Assembly (NCBI RefSeq): GCF_000499205.1
Contig: NZ_AWUK01000047.1
Span: forward strand, 1-64,000
Source of the DNA: Paenibacillus sp. MAEPY2
GTDB lineage: Bacteria; Bacillota; Bacilli; Paenibacillales; Paenibacillaceae
DNA: 64,000 nucleotides
Reading direction: 5' to 3'
Both the position numbers and the translations under genes were made by a program. Below the pieces are notes generated by a model, which did no database searches, was not told the DNA's origin, and saw only the letters and a program-made list of their open reading frames with translations. Below are positions 33,270 through 42,582 of this stretch, piece after piece; position 1 is the first letter of the stretch; every line of letters begins with the position of its first letter.

Positions 33270-34580
33270 ATGCAGAGGAATACGAAATGGGCAGCTGTGA
33301 TTTTGACCCTCGTTGCAGGTATGGGGTGGCTGCTTATGGGCAATTCGAAACCCAAGAATGATACTGTAACAGAGCAGCCGACTGCCGAGCGGATGCTTGC
33401 CAAGGTGTCCAATGCGCCTATCACATCTGCCGATGTGACGTCCAAGATCGAGCTGCTTGGAAGGCCTTTTAAGAAAGCGCCTTATGCCAACAATGTCTGG
33501 GATTTGCAATTGTACAGAGGGAAAATATATATGGGGCATGGGAACAGCAGTAATTTAGGTGTTTCACCCAATGCGGGCCCAATTCCGGTCATTTATTACG
33601 ACACAGCCACTCCCAAATTTGTAACCCAATCCGTTACGAATAGAAATCCGAGCATCGTTTCTTCGACCAAAAAGTTTGTAGATGAGGAACAGATTGACAT
33701 TTACAAAGTGCTAAATGACAAATTGTATATTCCCGGAAATGATTCGGATGGCGAGCAGTGGGATATGGGGAACTTCTACCGGTTGGATGGAGATGTATGG
33801 ACCAAGTATCGTAATCTGCCGCTGGGTGTACATGTGTACGATTTGGCGTCCTATCAGGGCAAACTATTTGCAGCACTGGGTACCGAGCAGAAGCCTACCG
33901 TATTAATCTCTCATGATCAAGGTGAAAGTTGGCAAAAATTCGCCACCATCAATACATTTGGCTTCAGGGTGTATACGCTGTTTGAAATCAAGGGCAAATT
34001 ATATGCATCCGGCATGATGTATCCTGCCAATAATATTTGGGGCGACAAAACGAATATATTAGAGATTAACGAGAAGCTTGAAAAGAAAGACGTGCTCATC
34101 TATGGCAGCAAAATGCTTCCAGGGCTATCCTATCAAACTGGAACAGTCCCCTATAATAAAATCGGGAAAAATATTAATTTCAAAAATAAGCTGCTCTATA
34201 TTGCCGGAGGGGTATTCAATGATGGGCAGCTGTTACCCAAATCCTTGAATATCATGACTGATATTAATCAGGCAAAGCGCGTCATTTTGCCGGATACTCA
34301 GGCCCTTCCTACTGATCTGCTGCTGCGAGATGGTAAAGTCTATGTGCTTACCTACACACGCAAAAGTGCGAATCTCTATATAAACCGCGTATATCAATCG
34401 ACGGATCTGAACACATGGAATGAAATTCTCCGTTTCAACCAGGACACGTACGCCAGGTCTTTTGAAGAACATGAAGGTGATTTCTACTTTGGGCTAGGCA
34501 CGGACCCCGATGTTCTATCCACTTCATCAGGCAAATTGCTAAGAGTTAATCGCAATGATATCCCTGCTAATTCTAAGTAA
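33270..34580 (+). CDS. Membrane-anchored/secreted Asp-box (BNR-like) protein
   Basis: 436 residues from ATG 33270 (AAGGAGGAAG upstream). N-terminal NTKWAAVILTLVAGMGWLLMG is an uncleaved signal anchor or signal peptide, so the rest is outside the cell. The body has repeated beta patterns (LYRGKIYMGHG, YQGKLFAALGT, IKGKLYASGM, RDGKVYVLTY) like blades of a propeller. One clear Asp box is SHDQGESWQKF and one variant is STDLNTWNEI. No sialidase arginine triad was recognised, so no enzyme activity is claimed. It is under a promoter sharing its operator with the hpaB-like gene 9 kb away. Monocistronic. Confidence 0.82.
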   Translation: MQRNTKWAAVILTLVAGMGWLLMGNSKPKNDTVTEQPTAERMLAKVSNAPITSADVTSKIELLGRPFKKAPYANNVWDLQLYRGKIYMGHGNSSNLGVSPNAGPIPVIYYDTATPKFVTQSVTNRNPSIVSSTKKFVDEEQIDIYKVLNDKLYIPGNDSDGEQWDMGNFYRLDGDVWTKYRNLPLGVHVYDLASYQGKLFAALGTEQKPTVLISHDQGESWQKFATINTFGFRVYTLFEIKGKLYASGMMYPANNIWGDKTNILEINEKLEKKDVLIYGSKMLPGLSYQTGTVPYNKIGKNINFKNKLLYIAGGVFNDGQLLPKSLNIMTDINQAKRVILPDTQALPTDLLLRDGKVYVLTYTRKSANLYINRVYQSTDLNTWNEILRFNQDTYARSFEEHEGDFYFGLGTDPDVLSTSSGKLLRVNRNDIPANSK

Positions 34581-34659
34581 ATGTAAGGAAGATTATGGAT
34601 ATTATATACTATGCTGCATCCACATTTTTGGTTCCAGCGAGGCCAATTTAGGTTAAAAG

Positions 34660-34720
34660 TAGGGCAGGCCGAAATGGTAGAACTTCTTAGAAGAAGCTAC
34701 ATCGAGCTTGCTCTATTTTT
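34660..34720 (+). terminator. Rho-independent terminator
   Basis: TAGGGCAGGC / GCTTGCTCTA (with G-U pairs), enclosing a GTAG...CTACTT-rich inner hairpin, then TTTTT. It sits in the roughly 320-nt gap before the next gene. Confidence 0.65.
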
Positions 34721-34757
34721 GTGTTCAAAAGGACATTAATTTCTTTTTTTCAAAAAT

Positions 34758-34784
34758 TTGAAAATAAAAATCAGAAACTATAAT
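34758..34784 (+). promoter_or_regulatory. Candidate promoter of the OYE gene
   Basis: TTGAAA, 15-bp spacer (short), TATAAT. Confidence 0.4.
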
Positions 34785-34900
34785 ATAGAAAGAAGATATC
34801 TTAATCGACTCCTGAAAAACATCTGTGGTAGGCATACAATAACATGTGCTAGAACGTGTACATTTTTTCTTCCAATCTGATCGAAAAGGAGCAATACACA

Positions 34901-36004
34901 ATGAATGTACCGACAGCTTTGTTTAAACCATTTACCTCGGACAAGCTCACCCTGTCCAACCGGATCGTCATGGCGCCCATGACTCGTGGATTTTCACCCG
35001 AAGGCGTACCCGGGCCAGAGGTCGTGGAATACTATCGTCGCAGAGCAGCCGGAGGTGTAGGGCTGATCATTACCGAAGGAACAGGGATTAACCACCCTTC
35101 ATCCGTTAGTGGCGCAAGCATTCCGCTGTTCCATGGCGAAGAGTCACTAGAGGGTTGGGCGAATGTAGTCAAGGCAGTCCATGCGGCAGGTGGCAAAATC
35201 ATGCCACAATTGTGGCATGTGGGCACAGCCCGCCGTTCAGGCGATCTGCCTAATGCAGAAGCTGAGCCAGTAGGTCCATCGGGACAAAGTATGGCAGGTG
35301 AACCGGAGAGAGAACCGCTGACAGAGAACGAAATCAAGGGTCTTATCCAGGCGTATGCACAGGCAGCAGCCGATGCACAGCGCATCGGTTTCGATGGTAT
35401 TGAGCTTCACGGAGCTCATGGTTACCTGATTGATCAATTTTTCTGGCAACACACCAACCGTCGTACGGATAAGTACGGAGGCGATCTGGTGCAGCGCACG
35501 CGTTTTGCTGTCGAAGTTATTGAAGCATGTCGCGCTGCTGTAGGTCCTGACTTCCCGATCATGTTTCGTTTCTCCCAATGGAAAATGGGGAACTATGACG
35601 CACGTTTGGTGGAATCACCAGAACAACTGGAGCAGTTCCTTGCCCCTCTGACGGCTGCAGGCGTAGATATTTTCCATTGCTCAACACGTCGTTTCTGGCT
35701 GCCGGAATTCGAAGGCTCAGAGCTGAATCTGGCAGGCTGGACACAGAAAATAAGTGGCAAACCGGCGATTTCTGTTGGATCGGTAGGGCTTGAAGCGGAA
35801 TTCGTGGATCGAGCGAACGAAAACCAGGGGGCTGGCGATGCTCACCTGGATCAATTGAACGAGAAGATGGAGAAAAATGAATTTGATTTGATTGCATTGG
35901 GGCGTGTACTGTTGAGCGATCCGGAATGGCCGAACAAAGTTCGCGAAGGACGCCAGTCTGAAATCGTACCTTTCACAACAAAAGTGTTGCAAACACTCTA
36001 TTAA
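34901..36004 (+). CDS. Old yellow enzyme family NADH:flavin oxidoreductase
   Basis: 367-residue FMN-dependent TIM barrel that reduces activated C=C bonds (enones, quinone-like or nitro electrophiles) with NAD(P)H. It has the N-terminal LFKPFTSDKLTLSNRIVMAPMTR, the IELHGAHGYLIDQF active-site and FMN segment, RTDKYGGDL, and the C-terminal GRVLLSDPEWPNKVREG. The HGAH pair supplies the substrate-anion ligands expected of the His-His type. The start at 34901 uses AAGGAG about 11 nt upstream. Its neighbourhood does not define the substrate; a stress or detoxification role is usual. Confidence 0.92.
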   Translation: MNVPTALFKPFTSDKLTLSNRIVMAPMTRGFSPEGVPGPEVVEYYRRRAAGGVGLIITEGTGINHPSSVSGASIPLFHGEESLEGWANVVKAVHAAGGKIMPQLWHVGTARRSGDLPNAEAEPVGPSGQSMAGEPEREPLTENEIKGLIQAYAQAAADAQRIGFDGIELHGAHGYLIDQFFWQHTNRRTDKYGGDLVQRTRFAVEVIEACRAAVGPDFPIMFRFSQWKMGNYDARLVESPEQLEQFLAPLTAAGVDIFHCSTRRFWLPEFEGSELNLAGWTQKISGKPAISVGSVGLEAEFVDRANENQGAGDAHLDQLNEKMEKNEFDLIALGRVLLSDPEWPNKVREGRQSEIVPFTTKVLQTLY

Positions 36005-36069
36005 GAGAACTTTCAGAAAAGATTTGTAAGAACAAACGCCATTGGCAACGAAAACTGAAAACAAACGTG

Positions 36070-36093
36070 AAGCCGCCGAAGGGCGGCCTTTTC
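36070..36093 (+). terminator. Rho-independent terminator after OYE gene
   Basis: AAGCCGCC / GGCGGCCTT with a 4-nt loop and TTTT. The remaining roughly 290 nt to the next gene show no gene and no clear consensus promoter. Confidence 0.82.
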
Positions 36094-36382
36094 ATCCTCC
36101 TTCAATAATAATTTCATCATATGAAAAATTCACAATAGAAAACCGTTTTTCGCACCGCTGACACCTTTCCTCATCTGCTCCAATCACACACGCCTTAATG
36201 AATAACGCCAAAAAATACCACACTTTAACCTCGAAAAGGGAATTTTTTTCGTTATTCCGACTCCATTATCTTTATTTGTGCGCGAGCTGTCTCCATTTTG
36301 AAAATGAAGCACCTTATGATAAGGTTATGCCTGAACCATATTCAGTCTGAATGACAACAACGCTTAAGGAGGATGACCATCC

Positions 36383-37711
36383 TTGTATATCCATAGTCGC
36401 AATTCAAAAAATAAACACATAAGCACGCTTCAAATGCTGTTCCTTCTATTCGGAATACTCCTGCTTTTATCTGCATGTGGGCAGTCGCAGAAGCCTTCCT
36501 CGTCAGAGCAAAGTAACCATAATACCGGAACGAAGACAGATGCGAATTCAAACGCAGGCGCAAATGATCAGGATGATCAGCAGAATACAGTGCCTCCGCA
36601 GGAGGAGAAAGATCCGGTACAAGAGCAGCTTGATCAATTGTCTTTGGATGAGAAGGTTGGACAAATGATTCTCGCAGGTGTTCAAGGGACCACTTTGGAT
36701 GCCCAAGCGAAACAGATGATCATGGATCAGAAGGTGGGAGGCATTATTTTCTATGCCAATAACGTCTCAACCCTTCAGGGGACAGCAACGTTTGTGCAAT
36801 CCATTAAGGATGCCAATCGTTCCAATCCGGTTCCGATCTTCATGAGTGTGGATCAGGAGGGTGGCAAAGTGAGTCGTATGCCGGAAACAGTAGAGTCCAT
36901 TCCTTCCAATGGGAAAGTGGGTAAGACGAAGGATTCTGATTTGGCTGAAACGATGGGTAAATTGTTGGCAAGACAAATTCAGCTTGTTGGCTTTAACGTT
37001 GACTTTGCTCCAGTGCTGGATATAAACAGTAATCCGAATAACCCGGTAATTGGGGATCGTTCATTTGGCAGCTCAGCCAGTCTGGTTTCGCGTATGGGTA
37101 TAGCCGAGATGAAGGGGCTGCGCAGCGAAGGAATTATTCCTGTGGTGAAGCATTTTCCCGGTCATGGGGACACGTCCGTGGACTCCCATCTGGATCTACC
37201 TGTCGTGAACAAAACAGAACAGCAGCTTGCCGAGCTCGAATGGATTCCGTTTGAGGCTGCGGTGAAGGAACAGGTGGAAGCGGTTATGGTAGCTCATATT
37301 CTGTTTCCGAAACTCGATCCCGACCATCCAGCCTCCTTGTCGGACGTCATCATAGGTCAGCATTTACGTGGCAAATTCAAATATGACGGTGTGGTCATCA
37401 CAGATGATCTGAGCATGGGCGCAATCGCGAAAAATTACAAACTGGACGATGCCGCCGTGGCTACGGTTCAGGCAGGGAGCGATATTCTGCTGGTAGCGCA
37501 CAGTTATGAGAGTGCCAAGACCATTTTTGATACGTTGAAGAGCGCGGTGAAGTCAGGGAAGATTTCCGAATCTCGCATTGATGAAAGTGTCTATCGAATT
37601 CTGGCATTGAAACAGAAGTATAACTTGTCTGATGAGAAGCAGTCGTCTGGAGATTTGAAGCAGCTGAACGCTGACATTCTGGATTGGCGCAAGCAGGTCG
37701 ATGCCCGATAG
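36383..37711 (+). CDS. nagZ: GH3 beta-N-acetylhexosaminidase lipoprotein (NagZ type)
   Basis: 442 residues, TTG start 10 nt after AAGGAGG. A lipoprotein signal with lipobox LLSAC (Cys near 33) is followed by a Ser/Asn/Asp-rich linker to about 85, so it is anchored outside the membrane. The GH3 barrel carries the NagZ signature KHFPGHGDTSVDSH and the nucleophile Asp in VITDDLSMGAI. It should release beta-GlcNAc from muropeptides during wall recycling. It is shorter than B. subtilis YbbD (which has an extra C-terminal domain), ending soon after the barrel. It sits just upstream of the Bce-type module but is separated by about 75 nt and is probably independent. Confidence 0.9.
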   Translation: MYIHSRNSKNKHISTLQMLFLLFGILLLLSACGQSQKPSSSEQSNHNTGTKTDANSNAGANDQDDQQNTVPPQEEKDPVQEQLDQLSLDEKVGQMILAGVQGTTLDAQAKQMIMDQKVGGIIFYANNVSTLQGTATFVQSIKDANRSNPVPIFMSVDQEGGKVSRMPETVESIPSNGKVGKTKDSDLAETMGKLLARQIQLVGFNVDFAPVLDINSNPNNPVIGDRSFGSSASLVSRMGIAEMKGLRSEGIIPVVKHFPGHGDTSVDSHLDLPVVNKTEQQLAELEWIPFEAAVKEQVEAVMVAHILFPKLDPDHPASLSDVIIGQHLRGKFKYDGVVITDDLSMGAIAKNYKLDDAAVATVQAGSDILLVAHSYESAKTIFDTLKSAVKSGKISESRIDESVYRILALKQKYNLSDEKQSSGDLKQLNADILDWRKQVDAR

Positions 37712-37787
37712 TACCCACCTGTGTTATGATTTTGGAAAGAGAATCGCATATTCCATTATGACAGGTTAGAGGTGAGACCTTTTTATT

Positions 37788-38492
37788 ATGTATACAATAA
37801 TGATTATTGAAGATGATCCGAAGATTGCGGGTCTTCTCAAATCCCATATCGAGCGATATGGAGACCGGGCTGTTACGGTTGAGGATTTTGAGCAGGTTGT
37901 CCGGCAGTTTGAACAACTGAAGCCTCATGTTGTGCTGCTGGATATCAACTTGCCAAGTTACGACGGATTCTACTGGTGTCGACAGATTCGCTCCATTTCC
38001 ACTTGTCCGATCATTTTCATCTCGGCCCGGAGTGGCAAGATGGATCAGGTCATGGCGCTTGAGAACGGTGCGGACGATTATATCACGAAGCCGTTCGAGC
38101 ATGAAATTGTCATGGCCAAAATTCGTAGTCAGCTGCGCAGGGTGTACGGCGACTATGCTGCAAGTCATGAAGAACGCAAGGTGGAATTGGATGGACTGAC
38201 GGTCTATCTGGAACGGTTGGAGATGCAGTTGGGTGACCGCAAGATACAACTGACCAAGAAAGAAACCATTTTGCTGGAGACGCTCCTGCGGCGCAGTCCC
38301 AAATTGGTTAGCCGTGAAACCATCTTGGAAAAGCTGTGGGATGATTCCTTTGTGGATGATAATACACTTAGCGTGAATGTGACTCGAGTACGTAAACGAT
38401 TGACTGAGCTGGGAATAACAGATGCGCTGGAGACGGTTCGAGGTTCGGGTTATCGACTCAACAGTAATTGGAAGGCATCGTCGCCCTCATGA
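37788..38492 (+). CDS. BceR-like response regulator
   Basis: 234-residue OmpR-family regulator: IIEDDPKIAG pocket, phospho-acceptor D52 in LLDINLPSYDGFYWC, ISARSGKMDQVMALENGADDYITKPF. The NLPSYDGFYWCRQIR and ENGADDYITKPFE phrases are characteristic of regulators paired with Bce-type transporters. The winged-helix domain ends VRGSGYRLN. Its stop overlaps the kinase start (ATGA). The predicted target is the bceA-like promoter 1.1 kb downstream, where a TNACA-N4-TGTNA site is visible. Confidence 0.93.
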   Translation: MYTIMIIEDDPKIAGLLKSHIERYGDRAVTVEDFEQVVRQFEQLKPHVVLLDINLPSYDGFYWCRQIRSISTCPIIFISARSGKMDQVMALENGADDYITKPFEHEIVMAKIRSQLRRVYGDYAASHEERKVELDGLTVYLERLEMQLGDRKIQLTKKETILLETLLRRSPKLVSRETILEKLWDDSFVDDNTLSVNVTRVRKRLTELGITDALETVRGSGYRLNSNWKASSPS

Positions 38493-39475
38493 AGTTGTTT
38501 ATCAAAGAACATATCGTATTGACCTGTTGGGTAATCGTTGTGCTTCTTACTGTCGTTGCAGTCTTCTGGTATGACGGCTATGACCATTGGTTAACGGCCA
38601 CGTATGCGGTATCTCTAGGGTTATGCCTTTACGCAGGTTATCTGATTTATCGTTATCTGTCCCATCGTATGTTTTATTCCCGGATGTCCCAACGAATGAA
38701 TGATTTAAAAGAATTTGTTCCACTGAATGAGCCCGCACCTTTGCCGCAGGCTTTGGCGGAACTGCTGGATTCGCAGTATGGTCATTACCATGCCCATCTG
38801 CATCGTTTGGAACAGCGACAGCAGGAATACCTGACATTTATGAACCAATGGGTACATCAGATGAAGACACCGTTGTCCGTCATTGAACTGACGGTTGAGG
38901 ACCAGGAGGATGAAGATCCACGGTTCATTAGCATTCGAGAGGAAGCAGACCAGATGAGGCGGGGCTTGGAAACCGTGTTGTACGTGGCGCGGCTGGAGAC
39001 ATTTGAACAGGACTTCATTGTGGAGCCGGTATCACTCAAGGCGGCCGCAGAAGAGGCCATTCATGAACTGAAACGATTCTTTATTCGTAACCATGTGTAT
39101 CCCGAGATGGAAATTAACTCGGCGTTAATGGTCCACTCGGATGCCAAGTGGATTCGGTTTGTCCTTGTACAGCTGTTATCCAATGCCATCAAGTACTCTT
39201 CTGGCAGCGACGGGCAAAAGGTCACCATTCAGGCTTACGAATCCGCGAGGTCCATCATCCTTGAAGTGAAGGATCAGGGTGTGGGCATTCCAAAGTCTGA
39301 TCTTAACCGTGTATTCCAGCCTTTCTTTACTGGAGAGAATGGACGTCATTTTAAAGAATCCACGGGTATGGGACTGTATATTGTAAAGGATGTACTGACA
39401 CGGATGAATCATCGAATTGATCTGGCATCGGTTCAGGGAAAAGGGACAACCGTAACCATTACATTTGAAACATGA
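38489..39475 (+). CDS. BceS-like intramembrane-sensing histidine kinase
   Basis: 328 residues. Two membrane segments (about 8-25 and 33-52) have a very short outer loop, so it senses through the partner ABC transporter rather than binding drug itself. The H box is FMNQWVHQMKTPLSVI with H123, the BceS-specific form. The ATPase domain has NAIKYSSG, DQGVGIPKSDL and TGMGLYIVKD. Translation is coupled to the regulator gene. Confidence 0.93.
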   Translation: MKLFIKEHIVLTCWVIVVLLTVVAVFWYDGYDHWLTATYAVSLGLCLYAGYLIYRYLSHRMFYSRMSQRMNDLKEFVPLNEPAPLPQALAELLDSQYGHYHAHLHRLEQRQQEYLTFMNQWVHQMKTPLSVIELTVEDQEDEDPRFISIREEADQMRRGLETVLYVARLETFEQDFIVEPVSLKAAAEEAIHELKRFFIRNHVYPEMEINSALMVHSDAKWIRFVLVQLLSNAIKYSSGSDGQKVTIQAYESARSIILEVKDQGVGIPKSDLNRVFQPFFTGENGRHFKESTGMGLYIVKDVLTRMNHRIDLASVQGKGTTVTITFET

Positions 39476-39507
39476 AAACTATATCTGCAGGATGCAAAAC
39501 AAAACGG

Positions 39508-39550
39508 GAAGACGCTGGTACCCCTCAACAGGTATCGGCGTCTTTCTCTG
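39508..39550 (+). terminator. Candidate terminator after the BceRS-like pair
   Basis: AAGACGC / GCGTCTT stem with an inner GGTACC/GGTATC pairing and a short TTTCTCTG tail. A weak T run. Confidence 0.5.
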
Positions 39551-39594
39551 TTCTATATAGAAGAGGGCTCTTTTAATCAAGTGATAACGTAACC

Positions 39595-39608
39595 TTACAA
39601 TAATGTCA
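39595..39608. promoter_or_regulatory. Candidate BceR-type binding site
   Basis: TTACA-ATAA-TGTCA fits the TNACA-N4-TGTNA inverted repeat known for BceR-like regulators. It lies 145 nt before the ABC transporter genes and downstream of their cognate regulator pair. Confidence 0.6.
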
Positions 39609-39753
39609 TGAAGATGAAAGGTTAATCCATAGGAGAATAGTCGAAACTTCGATAGACTGAAGTCAGAAAGTAAGAGAACGACATCGATTGGCAATGATGT
39701 TCAGCCCAACTTATTTTAATTCAAATTCAAATTCGAAAAGGAGCCATCAACCT

Positions 39754-40524
39754 ATGGAGATATGTTCAGTGAAACAGATTAGCAAAATTTATAAAGGAGT
39801 CGTGTCCTACGAAGCCTTGTCAGGTATTGATCTCAGTATTCAGGAAGGTGAATTCGTTGGCATCATGGGTCCATCAGGCAGCGGCAAAACAACGTTACTG
39901 AACATGATTTCAACTATTGACCACCCAACTTCAGGAGAATTGCAGATTGCAGGAAAGAATCCGTTTGAACTGAATCATGATGAACTGGCCTTGTTCAGAC
40001 GCCGAGAGCTGGGATTTGTATTCCAGTCGTTTAACCTGCTCAATACACTCACCGTAAAAGAAAACATTGTCCTGCCGCTCACGCTCGACGGAGTATCGGT
40101 TGAAGAGATGAATAAACGTGTTGATCGGCTCGCAGAGAAGCTCGGTATTGCAGATCTTCTGAACAAACGCACGTATGAAATTTCCGGCGGTCAAGCCCAG
40201 CGGACAGCAATTGCACGAGCCCTGATTCATTCTCCCAAGCTGGTGCTGGCAGATGAGCCTACAGGAAATCTCGACTCGAAGGCAGCGCGTGATGTAATGG
40301 AAATGCTGGAGCGCCGCAATCAGGAAGATCGGGCCACCATGCTGCTGGTCACGCATGATGCTGTTGCTGCAAGTTATTGCAGCCGGGTTGTATTTATTAA
40401 GGATGGGCGACTCTACAACGAAATTCATTATGGAGATAACCGATCGGCGTTCTATCAGCGAATTATTAACGTATTATCCCTGATGGGAGGCTCGGGTCAT
40501 GAATTTTCGCCAGTTCGCCATTAA
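39754..40524 (+). CDS. BceA-like ABC transporter ATPase
   Basis: 256 residues from ATG 39754 (AAGGAG about 11 nt upstream). Walker A MGPSGSGKTTLLN, Q-loop FVFQSFNLLNTLTV, signature ISGGQAQRTAIARALI, Walker B LVLADEPTGNLDS and H-switch VTHDAVAA. The MISTIDHPTSGEL and SGGQAQRTAIARAL forms are typical of peptide-antibiotic resistance (BceA/PsdA) ATPases. It overlaps the permease gene by 26 nt. It powers release of target-bound antibiotics from the membrane and signals flux to the kinase (family knowledge). Confidence 0.94.
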   Translation: MEICSVKQISKIYKGVVSYEALSGIDLSIQEGEFVGIMGPSGSGKTTLLNMISTIDHPTSGELQIAGKNPFELNHDELALFRRRELGFVFQSFNLLNTLTVKENIVLPLTLDGVSVEEMNKRVDRLAEKLGIADLLNKRTYEISGGQAQRTAIARALIHSPKLVLADEPTGNLDSKAARDVMEMLERRNQEDRATMLLVTHDAVAASYCSRVVFIKDGRLYNEIHYGDNRSAFYQRIINVLSLMGGSGHEFSPVRH

Positions 40525-42457
40525 TAATGTTGTTCGCAACAAACGAATTTACCTGGCCCATTTTCTGAGCAGTACGTTTTCGGTCATGATCTTTTTTACG
40601 TATGCACTGCTTTTGTTTCACCCGGATCTGAAGGAAGGATTAAAAGGTTCAAGTAATACAGTAACCATGCTTGCGAATCAGGGGTTTCTGATTGCAGAGA
40701 TTATTATTTTCATCTTTTCGTTTCTGTTTCTGCTCTATTCCGTAGGTTCATTTCTAAAGACACGTAAAAAGGAATTTGGCATATTTCAAATCATTGGCAT
40801 GACTCGCAAACAGATGAACCGACTGTTATTTATGGAAAACATGTGTATTGGTTTGGCTGCCATTGTGACAGGCGTTGGATTAGGAATGATGTTTGCCAAG
40901 CTAATCCTTTTAATCTGCGGTTCCATGCTGGCTGTGGAAGAAAGTCTGCGTTTCTATTTTCCAGGAAAGGCTATTGCACTTACTGTCGGAGCATTTTTAA
41001 TTCTGTTTTTTGTGATTGCGTTGACCTCATCCCTGCTGATGCGAAAAGGGTCATTGATTGACCTTGTAAAATCAGAGGAAAAACCGAAACCTGAGCCTAA
41101 GGCTTCACGTCTATTAGCACTGCTCTCCGTCATACTCATTGGGGGTGGATATGCGGGTGTATTTACCTTTGTATGGATCACATTCTCCTTCCCTTTGCTG
41201 GTCGGCAGCGTTGTTTTGGTTATTGCAGGCACGTATCTGTTATTCACCCAACTTAGTGTATATGCCATTCGGGCGCTCAAAGGCAATAAACGGTTGTTTT
41301 TCCGCAAAACGAATTTGCTATTTCTGTCTGAACTTACCTATCGAATGAAAGATAATGCGGTCATGTTTTTTATGGTAAGTGTGATCTCGGCCTCAGCCTT
41401 TACGGGCATTGGCACAATGCTGGCGATCGCTGATCCGGGCTTGTCATCCATGACGAATCCATATGCGTTTACTTACCAAAATTCATGGGATACATCTAGT
41501 GCAGAACGCCACATCAGAAAGATCGAAGAGACACTCATTGATAATGAAGTTCCGTACCAGAAAGGAAGTTATATTCCGCTGACGGATAACGAGGGTAACT
41601 ATATGATCAAACTCAGTGAGTATAATCATCTTGCCAAGGCTTTAGGTTATAAAGAGCGAACGTTGGAGAATACCAATGACTCGTTTATGACTCCAGGTAA
41701 TCTTACAAGTCGTAAAGCATTACGTGCAGAGGCAGGAGAGGGTTCCTCTCAGAATAACTTCGATTTGTGGGTCGGAGAAGCTCATGAAAAGGTTCGGTTA
41801 ACAACACCTGAAACCGAGATCGTGATCCCGGCTGAATTTACAAGGGACGTATATGTGGTATCCAATGAGCTGTACGATAAAATGAATAAGGAATTTAAGA
41901 ATGCAATCCAAGCGGATGAAAATTTTTATTTCGATAGAAAAACTCAATTTGTTGTGACCGATTGGATGGGAACGCGGAAGTTTGCGCCTGATCTGATCGA
42001 ATCCATTCAAAATGACTCGGGTAGTCAGGGCTACTTCGAGCTCAGCGCTCTCGTACTGGATTGGCTTAATTCCAAACAAACCAATGGCATCATCCTTATT
42101 CTGAGCGGCTTGATTGGCATCGTCTTTTTCACCTTTGCTGCAAGCTTTACCTACTTCCGGTTATATGCGGATCTGGAACGGGATGAAGAGCAGTACCGCA
42201 TGATTGGCAAGATGGGACTGAGTCGCCCCGAGCTTCGTAACATCGTAACCAGACAGCTGATGTTAATGTTTTTCCTGCCAATCGTCTTGGCCATTATCCA
42301 CAGCTCCGTTGCCTTTGTTGCATTGCAGCAGTTGGTAGATTTCTCAGTCATGGGTTATACCTTGCGTATTTTCTTGGTATTTGCATCCATGCAGATTCTG
42401 TTCTTCCTGCTAGTACGCTGGCGTTATTTACGCAACATGTATGCCAAATTGATCTGA
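40499..42457 (+). CDS. BceB-like permease
   Basis: 652 residues, ten predicted membrane segments: one N-terminal, FtsX-like core (KTRKKEFGIFQIIGMTRKQM), a large extracellular domain of about 210 residues between segments 7 and 8 (residues about 315-525), and a C-terminal repeat (FRLYADLERDEEQYRMIGKMG). This long external domain is the diagnostic of BceB-type transporters and determines drug specificity. The drug (bacitracin, a lantibiotic or another) cannot be read from sequence. GGGAGG precedes the ATG. Confidence 0.94.
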   Translation: MNFRQFAINNVVRNKRIYLAHFLSSTFSVMIFFTYALLLFHPDLKEGLKGSSNTVTMLANQGFLIAEIIIFIFSFLFLLYSVGSFLKTRKKEFGIFQIIGMTRKQMNRLLFMENMCIGLAAIVTGVGLGMMFAKLILLICGSMLAVEESLRFYFPGKAIALTVGAFLILFFVIALTSSLLMRKGSLIDLVKSEEKPKPEPKASRLLALLSVILIGGGYAGVFTFVWITFSFPLLVGSVVLVIAGTYLLFTQLSVYAIRALKGNKRLFFRKTNLLFLSELTYRMKDNAVMFFMVSVISASAFTGIGTMLAIADPGLSSMTNPYAFTYQNSWDTSSAERHIRKIEETLIDNEVPYQKGSYIPLTDNEGNYMIKLSEYNHLAKALGYKERTLENTNDSFMTPGNLTSRKALRAEAGEGSSQNNFDLWVGEAHEKVRLTTPETEIVIPAEFTRDVYVVSNELYDKMNKEFKNAIQADENFYFDRKTQFVVTDWMGTRKFAPDLIESIQNDSGSQGYFELSALVLDWLNSKQTNGIILILSGLIGIVFFTFAASFTYFRLYADLERDEEQYRMIGKMGLSRPELRNIVTRQLMLMFFLPIVLAIIHSSVAFVALQQLVDFSVMGYTLRIFLVFASMQILFFLLVRWRYLRNMYAKLI

Positions 42458-42477
42458 TATAAATCTAATACAACAGG

Positions 42478-42510
42478 CACCGGACCTTAGGTTCGGTGTT
42501 TGTTGACTTT
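42478..42510 (+). terminator. Rho-independent terminator after the Bce-type module
   Basis: CACCGGACC / GGTTCGGTG hairpin with a 3-nt loop and a T-rich tail. It directly abuts the hpaB promoter. Confidence 0.7.
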
Positions 42511-42532
42511 TTCCTCCAAAGCAAAGTACTAT
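42503..42532 (+). promoter_or_regulatory. hpaB-like gene promoter
   Basis: TTGACT, 18-bp spacer, TACTAT; the shared palindrome starts 7 nt downstream. Confidence 0.65.
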
Positions 42533-42539
42533 TTCAATA

Positions 42540-42554
42540 GATACAATTTGTATC
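42540..42554. promoter_or_regulatory. Operator-like palindrome shared with the Asp-box protein promoter
   Basis: GATACAATTTGTATC preceded by A, identical over 16 nt to 33207-33222. It overlaps the expected transcription start, so a repressor is likely. Confidence 0.7.
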
Positions 42555-42582
42555 GTCATAGCTACCGAGAAGGAGGATTACA

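Noticed and set aside
37461..38249. Minus-strand frame of 262 codons
   Set aside because: It spans the end of the GH3 gene and most of a response regulator gene, with no domain or ribosome site.
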